Assembly: GCA_001599975.1 (NCBI GenBank)
Contig: BCIO01000001.1
Location: 1,550,001 to 1,614,000, forward strand
DNA length: 64,000 nt
Direction: 5' to 3'
From: Cystobasidiopsis lactophilus
Lineage: Eukaryota > Basidiomycota > Agaricostilbomycetes > Agaricostilbales > Chionosphaeraceae
Position numbers and translations under genes: made by a program. Shown piece after piece: positions 57,760 through 64,000 of the stretch; the stretch's first letter is position 1; every line of letters begins with the position of its first letter. Below the pieces are notes generated by a model. The model searched no databases, was not told the DNA's origin, and worked only from the letters and a program-made list of their open reading frames with translations.

Positions 57760-59897
57760 TTAAACGACGATCTGAAGGCAAAAAATGAGCATGGATTCCA
57801 GCAGCCAGGAGTGAAGAGGGAAAGCTCACCTTATCATCAAGATTGTGGGCCTTCTTTTCGGCGACAGCCATCGCGGTCTCTTGGTCGAGAACAGCGTAAG
57901 GGTATTCTGCAGGGCAAATGCCATGAGCACAGAATGGAAGGCAACGGGCAGACGATTCGCCACTCACTAACGATAACCCAGCGGAAGATCTGGGCCATGG
58001 TGCCGAGGAGGAAGACGAAGGCAGTGGTGGTGGCAAAGCCCTGAACGTATCGGGGAGCAGTGGCGGCGGGCCACAAGAAGGTTCCGTAGATGCTGTGGCG
58101 ATGCTGTCAGATTGGGTTTAATGCTCAAGAGAAAATAGAAGCGCTCACGATGCAGAGTTGCCGAGACCGTTGACAATGGCAATGGCGATGGCGCGCTTCT
58201 CAGCGGGGTGGGAGATGATGTTGGGCACCCAGAGGAGAGTCAAGGGGCAGGCAGCGTAGACACCACCGACGGCGAAGCAGAGGAAAGCGTATTTGACCTT
58301 CTTGTCGGAGACGGCGACGGTGATGATGAAGGAGATGCAGGACATGGCGGCGGCTGCGGTGATGAAGTGGCCGCGCTCCCTCTTGAAGTCGGACGCGAAG
58401 CAGAAACCGAGAATGCAGACGAAGGCAACGGCATAGATGGGGATGGTCTGGAAGCAACGCAGATGTTCAGAGAGTGCGGACTAGGCCAAAAAAGCGCGCA
58501 AATGCTCACCATGTACTGCTTCATGAAGCTGGTGTAGCCGAGCTGACCGACAAGAACGGGGATGAAATATTGGATGGTCTGGGAGCCGGTGGCGAGCATA
58601 TACATGACGGAGAGGTACAGAATGCGCCAGTCGGTGAAGCCGAGCTTGAGGGCCTTCCAGCCGTGAGCAGCGTTGGCATCTTCGCCCTGGGTCGAGGCAA
58701 TGTTGTCGTGGGCCAGACGCTGGGCAGCCAAGATCTTCTCATCGGCGCTCAACCAGCGGGTGGTGGTCGGGTAGTCGGCCAAGAAGTACCAGGTGAAGAG
58801 GGAGACGAAGCACGAGCCAACACCCTCAATGAGAAGCTGTACAATGCCGCGAGGTCAGTCAAGCTCGATCTGATAAGGCCGACGGGCAAAAAGAACACGC
58901 ACAAGCCATCTCCAGCCCTCGAGGCCGCGAGCGAATGCGAGGTACTTGGTGATGAGACCGGCCAAAAGACCAGAAAAGGCACCAGAGACGGCGGTGGCAG
59001 TGTAGTAGATGGCATAACGCTACATTGTCGCGTCAGTCGTGCGGTCGAGTCGACGTGAAGATTAACTAACCTTGGCAATCTCGTGCTTCTTGTACCACGA
59101 AGAAAGGTAGAAAGCGACACCCGGTGCGACTGCGAGCATTGTGGTATCAGCTGGCCGCTTCAGAAAGCAAGGGTGGCGAAAAGCTTACAACCAGCCTCGG
59201 TGATGCCCAGAACGAAACGAACGCCAGCAACTTGTTGCCATGTCTGGCATGCAGCCATGCATGCGGCGACACCACCCCAGATGAAGCACAGAGCGGAAAG
59301 GTAGATAGAGGGGCGGACGCGCTGTCATGGGACCGGCATGAGCACATGGTTGCGGAGATGTAAATTTGGCTCGAAAAGCTTACAGTCAGGAGCATGTTAG
59401 CGGGCACCTCGAAGAGAACGTAGCTGGTTGAAAAGTCAGTCGCGTGCACCGGCGAGGCTCGGAAGGGCGGGAGCTCACGAGATGAAGAAGACGAGGAGGA
59501 TGATAGAGTACTGGTTGGAATCGTAACCGAGACTCTTCATCATGCCGCCGGCCGAAGCGTTACCAATGTTGGCGCGGTCCAGGTAGGAGAGAGTGTAGAG
59601 AATCCAGATGCCTGAGAGGACGCGCGAGCGGTCAGCCAATGCGCGTAGAGCAATCAGGGGGCCGGGAAGGGAGCTCACAAGGAACGATGTGCATGTCGAG
59701 CTTGCGCAGCACTGTGAACGACGAGGTAAAGATCAGCCAATGAGCGGGCGAGTCGAGCGGATGCAAAAAAACATACACTTCTTCTCGGCGTCACTGCCTG
59801 GCACATAAGTCGAGATGTGCATGGAGCCAGCATCGTCCTTGTAGCTGGTCGGGTAGCTCTTGGGTGGATCGGACAGGGCCGACTTGGTGTCCGACAT
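57760..59897 (-). CDS. MFS anion:cation symporter (allantoate / nicotinate permease type)
   Basis: A 12-helix plasma-membrane permease of the Dal5/Tna1 family. Conserved blocks: CIWILYTLSYLDRANIGNAS (helix 1 with the family YLDRxNIGNA signature), LVFFISYVLFEVPANML, CFIWGGVAACMAACQTW, GVRFVLGITEAGFAPG, FYLSSWYKKHEIAKRYAIYY, WRWLLLIEGVGS, then WRILYLSVMYMLATGSQTI, YFIPVLVGQLGYTSF and NGLGNSASIYGTFLWPA. A short C-terminal intron after KKAHNLDDK gives a stop at 57760; unspliced, the frame would run to 57599. Start at 59897 (MSDTKSALSDPPKSYPTS) gives a cytosolic tail with Ser/Lys sites typical of endocytic control. The substrate (allantoate, ureidosuccinate, nicotinate or another small acid) cannot be decided. 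Ten or more short introns. Confidence 0.85.
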
Positions 59898-61460
59898 GGT
59901 GAACAGCGAAAGAGGTTTTGTTGAACGGAGAAGGCAAGCTAGAGGAGGGGCGAAAGCTTAATTCTGAAGGACGCGCCTTGGGGCAGAAGGTGTCTGGAGA
60001 AGGACAAGAGATGAAGAAGTCTCTTTTATGGTAGGATGTGGAGAAGATTTCTGCTGGAGGTCCGGGGCAAAAGCTGGGGGGAAGAAGGCATTGGGCCGGA
60101 TCGATATTTTTTGGAGAGGGAAGTATAATCCCGGGAAAAAAAAACCGAGGCAAGCAGCTGCCCAGAGCTGCCCATGCCCACGGCAAAGGGCTTTGGCGAG
60201 GTTCGGCGCGCCCCCAAGGGGCTCCGCGTGTCGGATCCGACTTTCTTCACCCGCTGTCCGTGATTCCGCCCTCGATAGAAACGCACCGAACAGCAAGGTT
60301 CGCCACCAACGTCAAGTGCAAGTCTGCGGTCCTACAACCCAACGCATCGTCCCACTAAATCTCCCCCGCTCGACACCTTGGAGGTCACGCTAGACTGGGG
60401 AAAGCTTGCGGATGCCGCTTACCGTGCAAGAGGTCGCAATAATGGCATGGCGCAGTCTTCACACCAATGCAGGAGATTCATCAAACGGGGTGGCAACAGG
60501 TGGCAAATAGGTGGCAAGAGGCCCAGCATTGACGAGACCGACATCGAGCCAGAAGTCGGCATCCGGCACTAGAAGAAGAAGGTTTAAGACCAAGAGCAGC
60601 TGGAGAACAGAAGCAGAAGGGGTCCGCCGCCGCTCCGCAAAGGACGCCACAGTGCCTGAGGTCTGTCATTGCCATCTTGACTTGCCTTGGACTTTCTGAA
60701 AAGCATACTGGAGCCTTTGTTCGTGAAGCCTTGCAGATCCACAATCCTTGAAGCAGCCCAACTCGGCAGCAACGTCAATAGCACCGTTCGCTCCGGCCGT
60801 ATGGCACCCACAATTTCCAGACGGGGCTATGCCGCCCTGTCGCCAGACCACGCAGACCAGAAGTCCACTCTTGTCCAATGCGCCTTGCAAGATTTAAAAA
60901 GGCGCCATTGACAGCTGCTGCAACCTCGAACAATTTCGAGATGAAAGTGGCGCTTTGGTCGCCGTTTCGTTCGCGCTTCGTCCGCCAGAAGACCTCTTCA
61001 ATGATTCCAGGCATGGGTTCACTCCTGTTCACACGCCAAGCAGGCCAGTATGGCTCCTTGAAATCCGAACTTGATGCTGTCGCCACTTTCTGCCCTTCAT
61101 CTTCTTCGCGGCTACTTTCTTTTGGGGCGACCTATGGAGCGCTGTATATCGCAGATCAACAGTGAGTTACAGCCTTCGAAGAAGTCGTCCGAGCAATGCG
61201 ATGGCCGGAAGCAACCAATCGTCCATCTCCTCGAACGGGACACTTGGAGCTGACAGCTGCTGCAAAGCGGGGTTCACTGTGCATTGAGCAACGAAGATGT
61301 TGGGAGAGCGTAGACAGACCATGAAGTGTTCAAAGAAGGCACCACCAATGGTCGCTCAGGAGCGACGGGCAAAATGTCGACGAGGAGCGAGATTGTAGCT
61401 GTCGTCTTGATCCACCAACTTGAGGGCATTTGTGCTTCGAAAGTTGAACACAATGAGATC
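59898..61460. other. Long intergenic region, MFS permease / UBA4
   Basis: About 1,560 bases, the largest gene-poor stretch in the window. It should hold the permease promoter and the UBA4 promoter. A 103-residue minus-strand frame (60775-61086) and a 74-residue plus-strand frame (60687-60911) were considered, but no motif is recognised in either. An A-run sits near 60134. Confidence 0.35.
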
Positions 61461-63110
61461 ATGACAAGGAAAGAAGAACGCATCAAGGAGTTGGAAGAGG
61501 AACTGGCTGCTCTGCGCGCCGAACTCGCTCCCTCGAACCTGGCGGAGCGCGACGGCCTCACACTGCAGGAGTATCGGCGCTACGGGCGACAGATGATCTT
61601 GGATGGAATTGGCTTGCCAGGCAAGTGCGCTGTAGTCCGGAAAAGCCAGGGTTTGATGGGGAAGGTGCAGCTCAGCTCAAACTCAAGCGGACGAGGGCTC
61701 TCATCATCGGTGCTGGGGGTCTTGGGTGTCCCGCTCTTCTGCATCTTGCGCTCTCTGGTGTTGGTGAGCATTCCTCACAACGAGACAGCATGCTCTCATC
61801 TGAAGCGTTTCCCACTAGGCCACATCACCATCCTCGACCATGACACGGTCGAATTGTCCAATCTGCACCGCCAAGTCTTGCATTCCTGCTCTACGATCGG
61901 TATTTCCAAAGTAGAATCCGCAAAAAGGGCTGTTCTACGGTACGTCGTCTTGCTGTTGCACGGTGATTCGAGCGGATCCTGAACGAGTGAGTACATCAGA
62001 CGTAACCCGGAAGTCGACATTCGCACCCTTAACGTTTCTTTCTGTCCTTCAATACTGACAGGCGACGATTTTGACATCCGCTCGTTCGACGTGGTGTTGG
62101 ATTGCTCTGACAATGCTGCAACTCGCTATCTCTTGAATGACGCCTGCGTCGCTTACGGCAAACCACTCGTCAGCGGTGCTGCCATACGCTTTGATGGTCA
62201 GCTCTCAATATGGAACTTGCCACCCAAAGCAGCAGCAGTGGAGCGCGGGCCATGCTATCGCTGCGTGTTCCCCGAACAGGCCTCGACGACGCAGGAGAGC
62301 CAGAACTGCGAGGACGAGGGCGTTTTTGGTACCGTCACTGGAGTTATAGGGACTTTGATGGCGACCGAAGCTGTCAAGCTCATTGTTGGACTGCACGGTA
62401 GGTTCTGAAGCTGGCTTTGCCACCATCAGATTTTGAAACTCAATGATGAAAGGCATTCAGACCTAGAGCCTCGCCTTACTCTCTACAGCATGACCAACAG
62501 TGCCCCTTTCCGAACCCTCAAAATCAAAGGGAAGAAAGATGTCTGTTTGGCGTGCCAACCAGAGGGCGCTTCAAACCTGCTCCGGCAGGCGGCTCAGCAA
62601 GAGCAGTCAGGCGCCTGGTCAACAGAGACGTGCGGTCTTGGGGAGAGCGTGCCCTTGGGACCAAAGCGAATCAGTGTTCAGGTGAGGTCATTTCACATGC
62701 CACTCCCCAGAAATTTCGCGCTCAAGCCAAATTCCGCCAGGATCTCCAATCGGCCCTGGCCGCTGGCGCCAGCGTATTGGATGTGAGATCACGAGCCGAG
62801 TACTCAATCTGCTCCTTGCCAGGATCAATCAGTGAGCCTATGTTGCCCTTGCCACACCGTCCAGCATAAATTTATTGGCCCGAAAAATCGTTCCTCCCCA
62901 GACTTGCCCCTGCCGGACCTCTTACGGGAGCCTGCGTCACCTGGAATTGGTCCTTTGTTTGGGGCACCCTTCACAGTGATCTGCCGAAGGGGCAACGACT
63001 CAGTTCGTGCCGTGGAAGCGTTTGGGGCGCACGGCATGGAAGCGCGGGACGTCCAAGGCGGTTTGCGCCAATGGGCTCGCGAAGTGGATCCGGACTTTCC
63101 AGTCTACTAA
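61461..63110 (+). CDS. UBA4: Adenylyltransferase / sulfurtransferase UBA4 (MOCS3)
   Basis: E1-like enzyme for URM1 in tRNA thiolation and, where present, for molybdopterin synthase. N-terminal coiled stretch RIKELEEELAALRAELA, then ThiF/E1 fold: GLTLQEYRRYGRQMIL, ALIIGAGGLGCPALLHLALS, HITILDHDTVELSNLHRQVL, SFDVVLDCSDNAATRYLLND, and the zinc CxxC pairs CYRC and CLAC. The adenylation-site cysteine lies in NCEDEGVFG. The C-terminal rhodanese domain shows GASVLDVRSRAEYSICSLPG and the active loop VICRRGNDSV. It ends PDFPVY at 63110. Start at 61461 is chosen because it directly precedes the coiled stretch; a start at 61374 would add 29 residues of unlikely sequence. Several introns. Convergent with the phosphoesterase gene. 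Confidence 0.88.
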
Positions 63111-63203
63111 AGAGCGCGCTCTGGGGTGATTATTCTCGTGTAAGGGGCGTCAGGAATGCACAGGCAGTCTAGACTCTCTACATTAGGGTCCATCAAGGCC
63201 AGT

Positions 63204-64000
63204 CTACGGTTTCGGGCAGTCTAGACTAAGCACTTGCGCCTCGCGACCGGCAATTTCTATCTGCTTAACGGCCAATCCGCGGGAGCTTGAGAATCGGGAG
63301 CCGCCCACGACCAGCGCAGACAAGGCTCGGCCGTACACGCAACCGCTGTCGAGGCCGAATGTGTAGTCTTGAATATTGAGGCCTTCGCCAGCAAAATGTC
63401 CATAGCTGGTGGGCAAAGCTGTCATCAGCAGGGAGGAGGGAGAGAAGGGGGAAAGGTGGCGAACATGACGTTGAGCCTCGAGCACTTCTTCGACTCTGCA
63501 TCCACTTCTCCGCCTTGCGTGTCCTCCTCGCCGTCGTACAGCATGGTCTCTTCGTCGTCACCATTGAACTGCCGCTTCGACGACTTGACCTTGCGCTTCA
63601 TCCTCTTCTTCTTTTCGTCCTCCTCGAAAAAGCCGGTGGCACACTTCTTCACGGCCTTGTTCCAAAGCTGACGCATGCTTGGATTTAGCATAGCACAAGA
63701 AACGTGTTATAATTGTTCACTCACCGTGTGCCAGGTCTTGCCTGCCGAAGCCTTGGAGTCGGGTCGCCCATGCTTGGTCACGCCTCGCACCTCGATGAGC
63801 GTATAGGGGTCACTACGAGCCGACTAATTGTAAGACACTTCTGTCAAGTGTGGGAAGGAAATGCATACCGGTTCTGCTCGACAAGCAAGACAGATTGCTC
63901 CGCATCTGACCGCATCGAGGAGAGGACGTGGCGGGTCGGGGNGAAAAAGAACGGGTTCAAGGAGGTGAGCTGGTCTGGGAGGTTGATGGCCTGGGATTCG
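63204..64000 (-). CDS. PPN2-like calcineurin-type phosphoesterase, C-terminal part
   Basis: The gene runs off the right edge, so only the C-terminal region is present. From the edge inward it reads NPFFFTPTRHVLSSMRS-like, VTKHGRPDSKASAGKTWHTV, RQLWNKAVKKCATG, an acidic lysine-rich insert, then after an intron TSYGHFAGEGLNIQDYTFGL, and GLDSGCVYGRALSALVVG, ending LDCPKP at 63204. The GHxAxxGLxxxxYTxGLDSGCVYGxxLxAL signature is that of the C-terminal metal-binding end of Ppn2-type vacuolar endopolyphosphatases and related ApaH-like phosphoesterases. The N-terminal GDxHG motifs lie outside. One N base occurs near 63942. Exact family assignment is provisional. Confidence 0.65.

Noticed and set aside
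60775-61086. 103-residue minus-strand frame in the large gap
   Set aside because: No homology recognised and no splice partner; kept only as part of the intergenic description.

Overview
This is nuclear DNA of a filamentous or yeast-like fungus, most likely a basidiomycete. Almost every gene is cut by short introns of about 48 to 65 bases, often with GTGCG or GTAAG donors, CTAAY/CTGAY branch sites and YAG acceptors. Both strands are densely coded. Families typical of basidiomycetes appear: DUF7918, an EthD-domain protein, two alpha-arrestins, a fungal kinase-like protein, F-box proteins and an NLR-like STAND protein. The subphylum cannot be settled by eye; Pucciniomycotina is one possibility. 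There are 31 protein genes with reasonable support plus one weaker spliced candidate. I saw no rRNA, convincing tRNA, CRISPR array or intact transposon.

Layout. 1-6.6 kb: F-box protein, GDP-fucose-type transporter, complex I subunit NDUFA13 head to head with a UBR7-like E3, and a small unknown spliced gene. 6.7-11.1 kb: a divergent thiamine pair, THI20 (HMP-P kinase plus TenA) and THI6 (thiamine-phosphate synthase plus hydroxyethylthiazole kinase). 11.3-20 kb: secreted amidase, complex I subunit NDUFS5, an unknown protein, SWD2/WDR82 and endosulfine. 20-30 kb: PKC1, a WDR44-like protein and a DCAF5-like WD40 protein. 30-44 kb: EthD protein, SDHAF4, uracil-DNA glycosylase, mitochondrial PPR protein, small unknown protein, DUF7918 protein, SPT2, second F-box protein and TMA46/ZC3H15. 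44-48 kb: a SesB-type hydrolase/NB-ARC/TPR NLR-like receptor. 48-64 kb: class A DnaJ, MED22, two related alpha-arrestins around a kinase-like gene, an allantoate/nicotinate-type MFS permease, UBA4/MOCS3 and the 3' part of a PPN2-like phosphoesterase.

Most genes are unlinked housekeeping functions. Two groups look functionally joined. THI20 and THI6 share a 194-base divergent promoter and together cover HMP phosphorylation, HMP/thiamine salvage, thiazole phosphorylation and their coupling. The arrestin/kinase-like/arrestin/permease run is all on the minus strand and may be a local duplication next to a possible arrestin client. The most unusual locus is the NLR-like gene. At the gene-structure level, micro-exons of 4, 16 and 30 bases and two candidate GC-AG introns would defeat most automatic gene callers.

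Exon joins were inferred by eye from splice signals and family alignment memory; no search or transcript data were used. Starts and ends marked uncertain should be treated that way.
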